Assembly: GCF_002583555.1 (NCBI RefSeq)
Contig: NZ_BEGX01000006.1
Span: forward strand, 1-64,000
Length of the DNA: 64,000 bases
Source: Pseudonocardia sp. N23
GTDB lineage: Bacteria > Actinomycetota > Actinomycetes > Mycobacteriales > Pseudonocardiaceae
Direction: 5' to 3'
Positions 45,183 to 55,426 of this stretch are shown here, in pieces; position 1 is the stretch's first letter; every line of letters starts with the position of its first letter. Position numbers and translations under genes: made by a program. Under the pieces are notes generated by a model. The model was not told where the DNA came from, searched no databases, and saw only the letters and a program-made list of their open reading frames with translations.

Positions 45183-45707
45183 GTGCCCATCTACGCGCTC
45201 GGCGACCTGGAACCCGACATCCACCCCGACGCCTACGTGCACCCCGACGCCGTCGTCATCGGTGACGTGCGCCTGGGCGCCGAGGCGACGGTCTGGCCCA
45301 CGGCCGTGCTGCGCGGCGACGACGGCCACATCGTCGTCGGGGCCCGCACCAGCATCCAGGACGGCACGATCATCCACACCACGGCCCGGCAGCCGACGCT
45401 CATCGGCGACGAGGTCACCGTCGGCCACAACGTGCACATCGAGGCCGCCGACATCGGCAACCGGGCCCTGATCTCGTCGGGCTCGGTCGTCCTCAACGGT
45501 TCCGTCGTCGGCGAGGGCGCGGTCGTCGCCGCCGGCGCCGTGGTGTCACCGAACGCCGTGATCCCGCCGTGGACGATGGCCCTGGGCATCCCCGCCCGCG
45601 TCCGCGAGGGCTACGAGGTCCCCGCCGACCGCTGGGAGTACGCCGTGCACTCCTACGTCGAACGCGGCAAGCGGTTCCGCGCCGGCCTGCGTCTCCTGGA
45701 GTCCTGA
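45183..45707 (+). CDS. Gamma-carbonic anhydrase family protein
   Basis: A 174-residue left-handed beta-helix protein with hexapeptide repeats ([72 protein letters not shown]). The zinc-site histidines appear in QDGTIIH and TVGHNVHIE. Members act as carbonic anhydrases or acyltransferase-like proteins; activity cannot be assured. GTG start 9 bases after mrpG, and its TGA shares one base with the ung ATG (TGATG). Confidence 0.92.
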   Translation: MPIYALGDLEPDIHPDAYVHPDAVVIGDVRLGAEATVWPTAVLRGDDGHIVVGARTSIQDGTIIHTTARQPTLIGDEVTVGHNVHIEAADIGNRALISSGSVVLNGSVVGEGAVVAAGAVVSPNAVIPPWTMALGIPARVREGYEVPADRWEYAVHSYVERGKRFRAGLRLLES

Positions 45708-46387
45708 TGGCCGCCAAGCCGCTGCACGAGGTCGTCGAGGCAGGCTGGGCGCACGCCCTCGAACCCGTCGCGCCCGTCGTCTCCGACATGGGTGAGTTCC
45801 TGCGCGCCGAGATGGCCGCGGGCCGCCGCTACCTGCCCTCGGGCGCGAACATCCTGCGCGCCTTCACCAACCCGTTCGACGACGTGCGTGTCCTCATCGT
45901 CGGGCAGGACCCCTACCCGACGCCGGGGCACGCCGTCGGGCTCTCGTTCTCGGTGGCGCCCGAGACGCGCCCGGTGCCGCGCTCACTGGCCAACATCTTC
46001 CGCGAGTACAGCGACGACCTCGGTCACCCCACCCCGGCCACCGGCGACCTGACGCCGTGGGCCGAGCAGGGCGTACTGCTGCTCAACAGGGTCCTGACGG
46101 TCGAGCCCGGCACCCCCGGCTCGCACCGCGGCAAGGGCTGGGAGGCGGTCACGGAGCAGGCGATCCGCGCGCTCGTGGCCCGCGACGCGGAGCCGATGGT
46201 CGCGATCCTGTGGGGCCGCGACGCCCGTGATCTCGTACCACTGCTCGAGGACGTGCCCTGCATCGAGTCGGCGCACCCGAGCCCGATGTCGGCCGACCGC
46301 GGCTTCTTCGGCTCCCGTCCCTTCAGCCGCGCCAACGACCTGCTGGAGGAGATCGGCGGCGAGCCCGTCGACTGGAAGCTGCCCTGA
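45707..46387 (+). CDS. ung: Uracil-DNA glycosylase
   Basis: A 226-residue family 1 UDG that removes uracil from DNA for base-excision repair. Motifs: [22 protein letters not shown] with the catalytic Asp and Tyr, [25 protein letters not shown] and the leucine loop [24 protein letters not shown] with the catalytic His. ATG starts within the stop of the carbonic anhydrase gene, so the two are co-translated. Confidence 0.97.
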   Translation: MAAKPLHEVVEAGWAHALEPVAPVVSDMGEFLRAEMAAGRRYLPSGANILRAFTNPFDDVRVLIVGQDPYPTPGHAVGLSFSVAPETRPVPRSLANIFREYSDDLGHPTPATGDLTPWAEQGVLLLNRVLTVEPGTPGSHRGKGWEAVTEQAIRALVARDAEPMVAILWGRDARDLVPLLEDVPCIESAHPSPMSADRGFFGSRPFSRANDLLEEIGGEPVDWKLP

Positions 46388-46426
46388 CCGCCGGCCCCTC
46401 GGCACGTGCGGCGAGCACAACCCTCG

Positions 46427-46485
46427 CCGAGCTCGACATCCGACTGGTTCGATCATGGTCGCGACCAGCCTGATGTCGAGCTCGG
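46427..46485. repeat. REP-like palindromic element, copy 3 (best preserved)
   Basis: CCGAGCTCGACATC (46427-46440) and GATGTCGAGCTCGG (46472-46485) are perfect 14-base inverted arms; the core holds a second imperfect pair (CTGGTTCG with CGCGACCAG). Related copies lie at 19436-19498 and 25118-25178. Located between the convergent ung and rpmB. Confidence 0.85.
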
Positions 46486-46508
46486 TGGAGGGTCGTCGGC
46501 CCGGCATG

Positions 46509-46546
46509 CGACAGGGCGGCCCCACCGGAGTGGGACCGCCCTGTCG
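46509..46546. terminator. Hairpin between ung and rpmB
   Basis: CGACAGGGCGG (46509-46519) pairs perfectly with CCGCCCTGTCG (46536-46546), and the stem continues inward through CCCAC/GTGGG to a 4-base loop. It follows rpmB by 17 bases on the minus strand and can also stop transcripts from ung. No T tract. Confidence 0.65.
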
Positions 46547-46562
46547 AGATTGCGTCGAGGCG

Positions 46563-46754
46563 TCAGCCGCGCGCGACCTTGCCGGCCTTCAGGCACGACG
46601 TGCACACGTTCTGGCGGCGGCGGTTGCCGCCGTCGTCACGGGTGCGCACGGTCTGGATGTTCGGGTTCCAGCGGCGGTGGGTGCGGCGGTGCGAGTGCGA
46701 GACGGACATGCCGAAGCCCGGACCCTTGCCACAGACGTCGCAGACGGCAGCCAC
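46563..46754 (-). CDS. rpmB: 50S ribosomal protein L28
   Basis: A 63-residue L28: [33 protein letters not shown], then [16 protein letters not shown]. The two CxxC pairs make a zinc-binding (C+) form; actinobacteria often hold a second, C- form for zinc shortage, not seen here. GTG start with AGGAG 8 bases upstream. Divergent from the FakA-type gene, the usual neighbour in actinobacteria and Firmicutes. Confidence 0.97.
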   Translation of the reverse strand: MAAVCDVCGKGPGFGMSVSHSHRRTHRRWNPNIQTVRTRDDGGNRRRQNVCTSCLKAGKVARG

Positions 46755-46879
46755 GTCGATCACTCCTGCAGTAGACGAGATGTTCTGGTCGCGGGAGCCT
46801 GCTGCACGAACGCAGCAGTACCCCGCAGGTTCCATCAGAGTACCCAGCCCGCCCGACGCACCGCACACCGCCCGGTCGC

Positions 46880-46885
46880 TACCCT
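46880..46885 (+). promoter_or_regulatory. -10 box for leaderless fakA-type gene
   Basis: TACCCT ends 7 bases before the GTG at 46893, with no ribosome site between, in keeping with leaderless transcription of the kinase-recG operon. Confidence 0.5.
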
Positions 46886-46892
46886 CGCGGAC

Positions 46893-48557
46893 GTGCCCCC
46901 GATGATCGACGCGGCCCTGCTCAGCCGGTGGACCGCGGAGTCGGCGGCCGGCCTCGAACGGCGCTGCGCGGAGATCGACGACATCAACGTCTTCCCCGTC
47001 GCCGACGGCGACACCGGAACCAACATGCTGCTGACGATGCGCGCCGCGGGCGACGAGCTGCGCCGCCGCTACCGCGAGGACGGGGGCCCGCTGGCCCCGG
47101 GCAGCCCCGGGTGCGCTGAGGCGGCGGCTGCGCTGGCCCGTGGGGCGCTGGTCGGGGCCCGCGGCAACTCGGGCGTGATCCTGTCGCAGGTGCTGCGCGG
47201 GTTCTCCGAGGCGATCGGCGAGGCCAGGGGCGCGCTCGACGCGGCCGTCCTGCGCACGGCGCTGAGCCGGGCGCACCGGCTGGCCCGCGCGGCCGTGGCG
47301 CGGCCGCGGGAGGGCACGGTGCTCAGCGTGCTGGCCGCGGCGGCGCAGGCGGCCGTCGACAGCACGGCGGAGTCGCTCACCGACGTCGCGTCGGCGTCGG
47401 CGGTGGCCGCGGCGGAGGCGTTGCGGGCCACCACGGCGCAGCTGCCGGAGCTGGCCCGCGCGGGGGTCGTCGACGCGGGTGGGTACGGGCTGCTCGTCGT
47501 CCTCGACGCGCTCGCGACAACGTTGGGCCGGCCCGCGGACGAGGCGCCGTCGCCACCTCCGCCGCCGCGCACCCGGACCGCCCGCGGCACCGAGGCCCTG
47601 ACCACCGACCGGGAGAGCGGCTCGGACCGGTTCTCCTACGAGGTGATGTTCCTGCTCGACGGCACCGACGACGCCCGGGTCACGACGTTGCGCGCGGAGC
47701 TGGTCGCCGTCGGCGACTCGGTCGCGGTCGTCGGCGACGGCACCCCGGGCGGGGCAGGGCTGTGGAACGTCCACGTGCACTGCAACGACGTCGGTGCGGC
47801 AGTCGAGGCGGGGATCGAGGCGGGCCGTCCGCACCGGGTCACGGTGATGCGCTTCGCCGACCAGGTCGCCGCGTCGGGCGCCGACGGGCGGTTCACCCGC
47901 GACCGCGCGGTGCTGATGGTGGTGGCCGGGCCGGAGGTGGCGGAGCTGGCACGGGAGTCGGGCGCCGACGTCGTGGAGGCCGGGGACCCCGCCCCGGACG
48001 CCGACGACCTCGCCGCGGCACTGGCCGGGACCCGGGCCCGGCACGTCGTGATGCTGCCCGGCGACCCGGAGCTGACGGCGCACGCCGAGCGGGCGGCGTC
48101 GGCGGCGCGCCGGGTCGGGCAGGAGGTCGTCGTGATCCCGACGTCGTCGGTGCTGCAGGGGCTCTCGGCGCTCGCGGTGCACGACGCCACGCGCCGCCCG
48201 GGCGACGACGTCGTCGCGATGGCCGAGGCCGCGGCGGGGACGCGCACGGCAGGGCTGCTCGTCGCCGAGTCCGAGGCGCTGACGTGGGTGGGGCGCTGCG
48301 CACCCGGTGACGTGCTGGGCATCAGCGACGGCGAGGTCGTCCTCATCGCCCCGGACCTTTCCGTCGGGGCCCTGTGGTTGGCTCACCGCATGCTGACGGC
48401 AGGGGGTGAGCTGGTGACGGCGCTACTGGGTGCCGAGGCCGACGCCGAGCTGGGCGCACACCTGGCCGACGACCTGCGCCGCACCCACCCGGAGGTCGAC
48501 GTGCTGGTGTACCGGGGCGGCCAGGCCGACTATCCGCTGGTCCTGGGGGTGGAATGA
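46893..48557 (+). CDS. DAK2-domain (FakA/YloV-type) kinase-like protein
   Basis: A 554-residue protein. The N-terminal DAK2 (DhaL-like) domain has [19 protein letters not shown] with metal-binding Asp residues and [21 protein letters not shown]; after a Pro-rich linker (about residues 225-245) comes the FakA-type C-terminal region ([43 protein letters not shown]). In Firmicutes FakA phosphorylates fatty acids bound by FakB; whether this protein does so is unknown, and no fakB/degV gene is adjacent. ATGA overlap couples it to recG, a widely conserved pairing. Confidence 0.92.
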   Translation: MPPMIDAALLSRWTAESAAGLERRCAEIDDINVFPVADGDTGTNMLLTMRAAGDELRRRYREDGGPLAPGSPGCAEAAAALARGALVGARGNSGVILSQVLRGFSEAIGEARGALDAAVLRTALSRAHRLARAAVARPREGTVLSVLAAAAQAAVDSTAESLTDVASASAVAAAEALRATTAQLPELARAGVVDAGGYGLLVVLDALATTLGRPADEAPSPPPPPRTRTARGTEALTTDRESGSDRFSYEVMFLLDGTDDARVTTLRAELVAVGDSVAVVGDGTPGGAGLWNVHVHCNDVGAAVEAGIEAGRPHRVTVMRFADQVAASGADGRFTRDRAVLMVVAGPEVAELARESGADVVEAGDPAPDADDLAAALAGTRARHVVMLPGDPELTAHAERAASAARRVGQEVVVIPTSSVLQGLSALAVHDATRRPGDDVVAMAEAAAGTRTAGLLVAESEALTWVGRCAPGDVLGISDGEVVLIAPDLSVGALWLAHRMLTAGGELVTALLGAEADAELGAHLADDLRRTHPEVDVLVYRGGQADYPLVLGVE

Positions 48558-50791
48558 CCCTGCGGATCGCGGAGGCCGGGAGCGGGCCCGAGGGCGGGGT
48601 CGACATGGACACCCCGCTGGACGGGCCGCTGGGCAGGAAGGCGGCCGAGGCGCTGGCCGCGCGGCTCGACCTGCACACGGTGGGCGACCTGGTGCGGCAC
48701 TACCCGCGCCGCTACGTCGACCGCGGCACGCTGTCGGACATCTCCGGCCTGGAGCTGGGCGAGCACGTCACCGTGGTCGCGAAGGTCGAGAAGGCGACGC
48801 TGCGGGAGATGCGGAGCCGCCGCGGCAAGCTGCTCAACGTCGTGATCCGCGACGACAAGGGCGGCCGGCTCTCGTGCACGTTCTTCAACGGCTACAAGGT
48901 CTCCCACGTGCTCACGCCCGGGGTGCGGGCGCTGTTCTCCGGCAAGGTCGGAGTGTTCCAGAGCCAGCTGCAGCTCACCCACCCCGAGTTCGAGCCGCTG
49001 GAGGAGGGCGAGGACATCCGGCCGTTCGTGTCGGTGTACCCGGCGGTCGACAAGCTCAACTCCTGGGACATCGCCCGCTGCGTGCGCCAGGTCCTCGACC
49101 TGCTCGACGACCCGACCGACCCGCTGCCCGAGGAGATCCGCCGCGCCGAGAAGCTGCCCGAGCTGGGCCGGGCGCTGCGCCGCATCCACCTCCCGGAGTC
49201 CGACGCCGACCATCACGCGGCCCGTGCCCGGCTGGTGTGGGACGAGGCGCTGGGCGTGCAGCTCGCGCTGGCGGTGCGGCGGCTGCACTCGCGGGAGCGG
49301 CCCGCGGCGGCGAGTCCGCCCCGGCCCGGCGGCATCCTCGACGCGTTCGACGCGCGGCTGCCGTTCACCCTGACCGACGGGCAGCGCGCCGTCGGCACCG
49401 AGATCGCGGCCGACCTCGCGCGCGAGGCCCCGATGAACCGGCTCGTGCAGGGCGACGTCGGCGCGGGCAAGACGATCGTGGCGCTGCGGGCGATGCTCCA
49501 GGTGGTCGACGGCGGCCGGCAGGCCGCGCTCCTTGCGCCCACCGAGGTCCTGGCCGCGCAGCACGCCCGGTCGCTGCGCGGCATGCTCGGGCCGCTGGGT
49601 CGTGCCGGCGAGCTCGACGGCGCGGACGGCGCCACCCGGGTCACCCTGCTCACCGGTTCGCTGGGCACGGCGGCTCGCCGGCAGGCGATGCTCGACGTGC
49701 AGTCGGGGGCGGCGGGGATCGTCGTCGGGACGCACGCGCTGATCCAGGACAAGGTGGGTTTCGCCGACCTGGGCCTCGTGGTGGTCGACGAGCAGCACCG
49801 CTTCGGTGTCGAGCAGCGGGACGCGTTGCGCGGCCGCGGCGAGCGCACCCCGCACATGCTGGTGATGACGGCGACGCCGATCCCGCGGACGGTGGCGATG
49901 ACCGTCTACGGCGACCTGGAGGTCTCGGCGCTCACCGAGCTGCCCCAGGGGCGCTCACCGATCAGCACGACCGTCGTCCCGGCGGGGGAGAAGCCGTCGT
50001 GGCTGGAGCGGGTGTGGCAACGCATCCGCGAGGAGGTCGCACAGGGCCACCAGTGCTACGTCGTCTGCCCGCGGGTCGGCGGCGACACCGGTAAGGGCAG
50101 CGGTATCGAGGACGCCGACCTCGTCGACCTCGACGACCCCGACATCGGGGCCGACTCCGACGACGGCGCCCGCCGGCCCCCGCTCGCTGTGCTCGAGGTC
50201 GCCCCCCGGCTGGCCGAGGGCCCGCTCGCGGGACTGCGCCTGGGCATCCTGCACGGCAAGCTCCCCGCCGAGGAGAAGGACGCCACGATGCGGTCCTTCG
50301 AGGCAGGCGAGCTCGACGTCCTGGTGGCGACGACGGTGATCGAGGTCGGGGTCGACGTCCCCAACTCCACCGGGATGATCATCCTCGACGCCGACCGGTT
50401 CGGGCTGTCGCAGCTGCACCAGCTGCGCGGCCGGGTCGGACGTGGGCAGGCGCCCGGGGTGTGCCTGCTGGTCACCGACATGCCGGCCGGGACGACCGCG
50501 CGGGACAGGCTCGACGCGATCGCCTCGACCACCGACGGGTTCGAGCTCGCCCGGCTCGACCTGGAGCTGCGCCGCGAGGGCGACGTGCTGGGCTCGGTGC
50601 AGTCGGGCAAGCGGTCGACGCTGAAGCTGCTGTCGCTGCTGCGCCACGAGAAGGTCATCGAACGGGCCCGCGCCTACGCGAGCGACATCGTCGCCCGCGA
50701 CCCGGAGCTGGCGGGGCATCCGGGGCTGCGCACACTGGCCCGCCAGGTCGTCGGCGACGACGAGCAGGCCGAGTACCTGTCGAAGGTCTGA
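48554..50791 (+). CDS. recG: ATP-dependent DNA helicase RecG
   Basis: A 745-residue helicase that remodels stalled forks and branched DNA. The N-terminal wedge OB domain spans about residues 50-170 (VTVVAKVEKATLREMRSRRGKLLNVVIRDDKGG). Helicase motifs: QGDVGAGKTIVAL (Walker A), LAPTEVLAAQHARSL, VVVDEQHRFGVEQR (DEQH), VMTATPIPRT, then ATTVIEVGVDVPNSTGMIILDADRFGLSQLHQLRGRVGRG (motifs V and VI). The C-terminal TRG region is complete. ATG lies in the ATGA overlap. Convergent with the next minus-strand gene, 17 bases apart. Confidence 0.97.
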   Translation: MTLRIAEAGSGPEGGVDMDTPLDGPLGRKAAEALAARLDLHTVGDLVRHYPRRYVDRGTLSDISGLELGEHVTVVAKVEKATLREMRSRRGKLLNVVIRDDKGGRLSCTFFNGYKVSHVLTPGVRALFSGKVGVFQSQLQLTHPEFEPLEEGEDIRPFVSVYPAVDKLNSWDIARCVRQVLDLLDDPTDPLPEEIRRAEKLPELGRALRRIHLPESDADHHAARARLVWDEALGVQLALAVRRLHSRERPAAASPPRPGGILDAFDARLPFTLTDGQRAVGTEIAADLAREAPMNRLVQGDVGAGKTIVALRAMLQVVDGGRQAALLAPTEVLAAQHARSLRGMLGPLGRAGELDGADGATRVTLLTGSLGTAARRQAMLDVQSGAAGIVVGTHALIQDKVGFADLGLVVVDEQHRFGVEQRDALRGRGERTPHMLVMTATPIPRTVAMTVYGDLEVSALTELPQGRSPISTTVVPAGEKPSWLERVWQRIREEVAQGHQCYVVCPRVGGDTGKGSGIEDADLVDLDDPDIGADSDDGARRPPLAVLEVAPRLAEGPLAGLRLGILHGKLPAEEKDATMRSFEAGELDVLVATTVIEVGVDVPNSTGMIILDADRFGLSQLHQLRGRVGRGQAPGVCLLVTDMPAGTTARDRLDAIASTTDGFELARLDLELRREGDVLGSVQSGKRSTLKLLSLLRHEKVIERARAYASDIVARDPELAGHPGLRTLARQVVGDDEQAEYLSKV

Positions 50792-50808
50792 GACCGGGGG
50801 TCGCCGGG

Positions 50809-51693
50809 TCAGGCGGGCAGCTGGCCGCGGGCCTCGGACTCCAGGGCGGCCACGGCCGTCCTCGGGAGGTGGATGACGCCCGCGCGGTCCAGCCTGCCCA
50901 GCTCCGAGCGGGCCTTGGCGTAGGCGGCGAGGCGCTCGGCCTCGTTGTCGGAGTCGCGTGCCGTCGTCAGCAGCTTGACGATGCGCTCGACGGTGCTGCG
51001 CTCCTCCGGCGACAGGTTCGACAGCCGGATGCGCTCGGCGGCGTCGATGGCCGCGCGCCACGCCCGGTCGGCGCGCTCGACGGCCGTGACGAACTGGGCG
51101 GCGTGCGAGTCGGGCGGGCGGGTGTCGGTCTCCAGGGCCTGCGCCTCGGCGAACGCGTCGACGAACCGGGCGGTGCTGGGCACGCCGACGTCGCACAGCG
51201 CGGGCAGCCGCAGCACGGCCATCGGGTCGCACTCGAATGCCGCGTAGTGCTCGCGGAGCGCGTCGAACCGGGACTTCGCGGCCTGCCACGGCGGCGGCTC
51301 GGGGCGGCGCGGGGGCGGCGCGTACGCGCGTGGCGGGTGTGGGACGGCCCGGGTGCCGTGGCCGACGAGGGCGTGCCGGCGGTTGCGGTGGCCGGCCGCG
51401 ATGACGCTGACGAGGATGAGCGCGGGGAAGATCATCCCGCCGCTCACCCAGCCCATCAGCAGCAGCGGCGGCGCGGCCATGATCAGCAGGAACGGCACCA
51501 TGAGCAGCACGGGCGAGACCCGCGGACCGTGTCCGTGGCGCGGGTGTCCGGGGCCCTGCAGCGGGCCGGCACCGTGCCCGCCGCGGCGCCGGTCGTGGAG
51601 GGGGTCGCCGCTGCCGCCGGGACCGCGGCGCCGTCGTCCCGGTGGCGGGACGGACCTGGCCGCCCACCCTGCCCGCGCGCGAGACCGTCCCAT
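50809..51693 (-). CDS. Unknown membrane protein with cytosolic coiled region
   Basis: A 294-residue protein of unknown function. Residues 1-58 are basic and Gly/Pro/His-rich, then two adjacent hydrophobic helices (about 59-100: SPVLLMVPFLLIMAAPPLLLMGWVSGG, MIFPALILVSVIAAGH), then a soluble helical domain of about 180 residues (KSRFDALREHYAAFECDP, VERADRAWRAAIDAAERIRLSNLSPEERSTVERIVKLLTTARD). The ATG at 51693 has GGAG only two bases away, so the true start may be internal, close to the first helix. The frame stays open far upstream opposite pyc, but that part is a shadow. Confidence 0.75.
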   Translation of the reverse strand: MGRSRARAGWAARSVPPPGRRRRGPGGSGDPLHDRRRGGHGAGPLQGPGHPRHGHGPRVSPVLLMVPFLLIMAAPPLLLMGWVSGGMIFPALILVSVIAAGHRNRRHALVGHGTRAVPHPPRAYAPPPRRPEPPPWQAAKSRFDALREHYAAFECDPMAVLRLPALCDVGVPSTARFVDAFAEAQALETDTRPPDSHAAQFVTAVERADRAWRAAIDAAERIRLSNLSPEERSTVERIVKLLTTARDSDNEAERLAAYAKARSELGRLDRAGVIHLPRTAVAALESEARGQLPA

Positions 51694-52041
51694 GACTCCT
51701 TGGTACCCGAACCGGAGCCGTTCGCGCATCGTCGTGCGGGGGAATCCACGCCCGATCGGCTGCTCCGAGCGGGTATCGCGGCAGATCGCGGCGTTCGCCC
51801 GGTCGGCCGCACCCCTCAGCGGCCTCTCAGCCTCCTGCCGCTCCCGAGGGACCCGGGCAGGACCCCGGCTCGCACGCACCGCGACGGTGGGCGGAGTCGC
51901 GTCGCGGTGCGCGCGCGTTGCGGTCGCGTCAGGTGTCCCTGCGGCCCCGACCGGCGGCGGAGGGGTCGTGAGACGATCTCGTCCGCATCCGGGAGCCACC
52001 GCACCCGGACGTGTCGTGGTCCCCCCACCCCAGGGAGTCTG
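51694..52041. other. 348-base intergenic region upstream of pyc
   Basis: Divergent promoter region for the unknown membrane protein and pyc. Apart from CAGGGAG just before the pyc ATG I see no clear -10/-35 pair, hairpin or repeat. Short frames in it are unremarkable. Confidence 0.6.
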
Positions 52042-55000
52042 ATGTTCGGCAAGGTGTTGGTCGCCAACCGTGGCGAGATCGCGATCCGCGCGTTCCGCGC
52101 CGCGTACGAGCTCGGTGTCACCACCGTCGCCGTGTACCCGTACGAGGATCGCAACTCGCTGCACCGGGCCAAGGCCGACGAGTCCTACGAGATCGGCGAG
52201 CGCGGGCACCCCGTGCGGGCGTACCTGTCGGTCGACGAGATCGTCGCGGCAGCGCAGCGTGCGGGCGCCGACGCCATCTACCCCGGCTACGGCTTCCTCT
52301 CCGAGAACCCGGACCTGGCCGAGGCGTGCGAGGCGGCGGGCATCACGTTCGTCGGCCCGCCGGCCGACGTCCTGCACCTCACCGGCAACAAGGCCCGCGC
52401 GGTCGCCGCCGCCCGGGAGGCGGGCGTCGCGGTGCTGCAGTCGAGCGAGCCGGGCACCGACGTCGACGCGCTCGTCGCGGCGGCCGACGAGATCGGCTTC
52501 CCGATCTTCGTGAAGGCCGTCGCGGGAGGTGGCGGCCGCGGCATGCGCCGGGTCGCCGAGCCGGGCGACCTGCGGGACTCGATCGAGGCCGCGATGCGCG
52601 AGGCCGAGTCGGCCTTCGGCGACGCGACAGTGTTCCTGGAGCAGGCCGTCGTCAACCCGCGCCACATCGAGGTCCAGATCCTCGCCGACGCCGACGGCAA
52701 CGTCGTGCACCTCTACGAGCGGGACTGCTCGGTGCAGCGCCGCCACCAGAAGGTCATCGAGATCGCCCCGGCGCCGAACCTGGACCCGGAGCTGCGCGAC
52801 CGCATCTGTGCCGACGCCGTGGCGTTCGCCCGCCACATCGGCTACGTCAACGCGGGCACCGTGGAGTTCCTGCTCGACGAGCGCGGCAAGCACGTGTTCA
52901 TCGAGATGAACCCCCGCATCCAGGTCGAGCACACCGTCACCGAGCAGGTCACCGACCGCGACCTGGTGATCGCCCAGCTGCGGATCGCGGCGGGGTCGAC
53001 ACTGCCGTCGCTGCGGCTCACCCAGGACCAGGTGCAGCTCACCGGAGCAGCGCTGCAGTGCCGCGTCACCACCGAGGACCCCGCGAACGGGTTCCGTCCC
53101 GACACCGGCACGATCAGCGCCTACCGCTCCCCGGGCGGCCCGGGCGTGCGCCTCGACGGCGGCACGACCCACACCGGGGCCGAGGTCAGTGCCCACTTCG
53201 ACTCGATGCTGGTCAAGCTCACCTGCCACGGGCACGACTTCGGCAACGCGGTGCGCCGCGCGCGCCGGGCGATCGCGGAGTTCCGGATCCGCGGGGTGTC
53301 GTCGAACCTGCCGTTCCTGGCCGCGGTGCTCAACGACCCCGACTTCCAGGCGGGCCGGGTCACCACGAGCTTCATCGAGGACCGCCCGCACCTGCTCAAC
53401 GCCCGCCCGTCGGCCGACCGCGGCACGCGGCTGCTGAACTACCTGGCCGACGTCACCGTCAACAAGCCGAACGGGCCGCGCCCCAAGGTGGTCGAGCCTG
53501 CCGAGAAGCTGCCGCGGGTCGACCTCAAGGCCCCGGCCCCCGACGGCTCGCGCCAGCTGCTGCGCGACCTCGGCCCGGAGGGCTTCGCCGTCCGGCTCCG
53601 CGAGCAGACCGCGGTCGCGGTGACCGACACCACGTTCCGTGACGCGCACCAGTCCCTGCTGGCCACCCGGGTGCGCACCCGCGACCTGCTGGCCGTCGCC
53701 CCGTACGTGGCGCGCACCGCGCCGCAGCTGCTGTCGCTGGAGTGCTGGGGCGGCGCCACCTACGACGTCGCACTGCGGTTCCTCGCCGAGGACCCGTGGG
53801 AGCGCCTCGCCGCGCTGCGCGAGGCCGTGCCGAACCTGTGCACCCAGATGCTGCTGCGCGGGCGCAACACCGTCGGCTACACGCCGTACCCGACGGAGGT
53901 CACCGACGCGTTCGTCGCGGAGGCCGCCGAGACCGGGATGGACATCTTCCGGATCTTCGACGCGCTCAACGACGTCGAGCAGATGCGCCCGGCGATCCGG
54001 GCGGTCCGCGAGACCGGGACGGCCGTCGCGGAGGTGGCCCTCTGCTACACCGCCGACCTGTCCGACCCGGGGGAGACGCTCTACACCCTCGACTACTACC
54101 TGCGTCTGGCCGAGCAGATCGTCGACGCCGGAGCGCACGTCCTGGCGATCAAGGACATGGCGGGTCTGCTCCGCCCGCCGGCGGCGAAGACGCTGGTCAC
54201 GGCGCTGCGTGAGCGGTTCGACCTGCCGGTGCACCTGCACACCCACGACACCGCGGGCGGCCAGCTCGCCACCCTGGTCGCGGCCATCGACGCCGGTGTC
54301 GACGCGGTCGACGCGGCGGTCGCCTCCATGGCGGGGACGACGAGCCAGCCGTCGCTGTCCGCGCTGGTCGCGGCCACGGACCACACCGGCCGGGCGACCG
54401 GCCTGTCCCTGCAGGCCGTGGGCGACCTGGAGCCGTACTGGGAGGCGGTCCGCAAGGTGTATGCGCCCTTCGAGTCGGGCCTCGCATCCCCGACCGGGCG
54501 CGTCTACCACCACGAGATCCCCGGCGGCCAGCTGTCGAACCTGCGTCAGCAGGCCATCGCGCTCGGCCTCGGCGACCGCTTCGAGCTGATCGAGGACTGC
54601 TACGCCGCCGCCGACCGGATGCTCGGCCGGCTGGTCAAGGTGACGCCGTCGTCGAAGGTCGTCGGTGACCTGGCACTGCACCTGGTCGGCGCGGGCGTCG
54701 ACCCGGCCGACTTCGAGTCCGACCCCGCCAAGTTCGACGTGCCCGACTCGGTGATCGGCTTCCTGCGCGGCGAGCTGGGCGACCCGCCCGGCGGCTGGCC
54801 CGAGCCGTTCCGCACCCGCGCGCTGGAGGGCCGCAAGCCCGAGCACGAGCCCGCCGACCTGTCGATCGACGAGCGTCGCGGCCTGCGCGACGACCGCCGC
54901 ACGACGCTCAACCGGCTCCTGTTCCCCGGCCCGACGCGGGAGTTCGAGACCCACCGCGAGGACCACGGCGACACCAGCGTCCTGTCGACCAAGGACTTCT

Positions 55001-55419
55001 TCTACGGCCTCGAGCCGGAGGTGGAGCACATCGCCAAGCTGGAGCGCGGCGTCGACCTCATCATCGAGCTGGAGGCCATCTCCGAGCCCGACGAGCGCGG
55101 CATCCGCAGCGTCCTCACCACCCTCAACGGCCAGCTCCGGCCGGTGTCGGTGCGCGACCGCTCGGTGGCCACCGACGTCAAGGCCGCCGAGAAGGCCGAG
55201 CGCGGCAACGACAGCCACGTCGCCGCCCCGTTCGCGGGCGTGGTGACGCTGCAGGTCGGCGACGGCGACAAGGTCGACGCCGGGCAGACCGTCGCGACGA
55301 TCGAGGCCATGAAGATGGAGGCCTCGATCACCGCGCAGAAGGCGGGCACGGTCGGCCGGCTCGCGATCGGCAAGGTCCAGCAGGTCGAGGGCGGCGACCT
55401 GCTGATCGAGCTGTCCTGA
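52042..55419 (+). CDS. pyc: Pyruvate carboxylase
   Basis: A 1,125-residue, full-length biotin enzyme that carboxylates pyruvate to oxaloacetate. Order: biotin carboxylase (FGKVLVANRGEIAIRAFRAAYELG, KAVAGGGGRGMR for ATP, IEMNPRIQVEHTVTE), carboxyltransferase barrel (VTDTTFRDAHQSLLATRVRTRDL, LECWGGATYDVALRFL with metal site, HTHDTAGGQLATLVAAIDAGVDAVDAAVASMAG), PC tetramerisation region and a C-terminal biotinyl domain with VATIEAMKMEASI, the biotinylated Lys being residue 1091. ATG start with CAGGGAG upstream. It replenishes oxaloacetate and, with malate synthase here, belongs to the anaplerotic set. rsmD starts 7 bases later. Confidence 0.98.
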   Translation: MFGKVLVANRGEIAIRAFRAAYELGVTTVAVYPYEDRNSLHRAKADESYEIGERGHPVRAYLSVDEIVAAAQRAGADAIYPGYGFLSENPDLAEACEAAGITFVGPPADVLHLTGNKARAVAAAREAGVAVLQSSEPGTDVDALVAAADEIGFPIFVKAVAGGGGRGMRRVAEPGDLRDSIEAAMREAESAFGDATVFLEQAVVNPRHIEVQILADADGNVVHLYERDCSVQRRHQKVIEIAPAPNLDPELRDRICADAVAFARHIGYVNAGTVEFLLDERGKHVFIEMNPRIQVEHTVTEQVTDRDLVIAQLRIAAGSTLPSLRLTQDQVQLTGAALQCRVTTEDPANGFRPDTGTISAYRSPGGPGVRLDGGTTHTGAEVSAHFDSMLVKLTCHGHDFGNAVRRARRAIAEFRIRGVSSNLPFLAAVLNDPDFQAGRVTTSFIEDRPHLLNARPSADRGTRLLNYLADVTVNKPNGPRPKVVEPAEKLPRVDLKAPAPDGSRQLLRDLGPEGFAVRLREQTAVAVTDTTFRDAHQSLLATRVRTRDLLAVAPYVARTAPQLLSLECWGGATYDVALRFLAEDPWERLAALREAVPNLCTQMLLRGRNTVGYTPYPTEVTDAFVAEAAETGMDIFRIFDALNDVEQMRPAIRAVRETGTAVAEVALCYTADLSDPGETLYTLDYYLRLAEQIVDAGAHVLAIKDMAGLLRPPAAKTLVTALRERFDLPVHLHTHDTAGGQLATLVAAIDAGVDAVDAAVASMAGTTSQPSLSALVAATDHTGRATGLSLQAVGDLEPYWEAVRKVYAPFESGLASPTGRVYHHEIPGGQLSNLRQQAIALGLGDRFELIEDCYAAADRMLGRLVKVTPSSKVVGDLALHLVGAGVDPADFESDPAKFDVPDSVIGFLRGELGDPPGGWPEPFRTRALEGRKPEHEPADLSIDERRGLRDDRRTTLNRLLFPGPTREFETHREDHGDTSVLSTKDFFYGLEPEVEHIAKLERGVDLIIELEAISEPDERGIRSVLTTLNGQLRPVSVRDRSVATDVKAAEKAERGNDSHVAAPFAGVVTLQVGDGDKVDAGQTVATIEAMKMEASITAQKAGTVGRLAIGKVQQVEGGDLLIELS

Positions 55420-55426
55420 CGACGAC

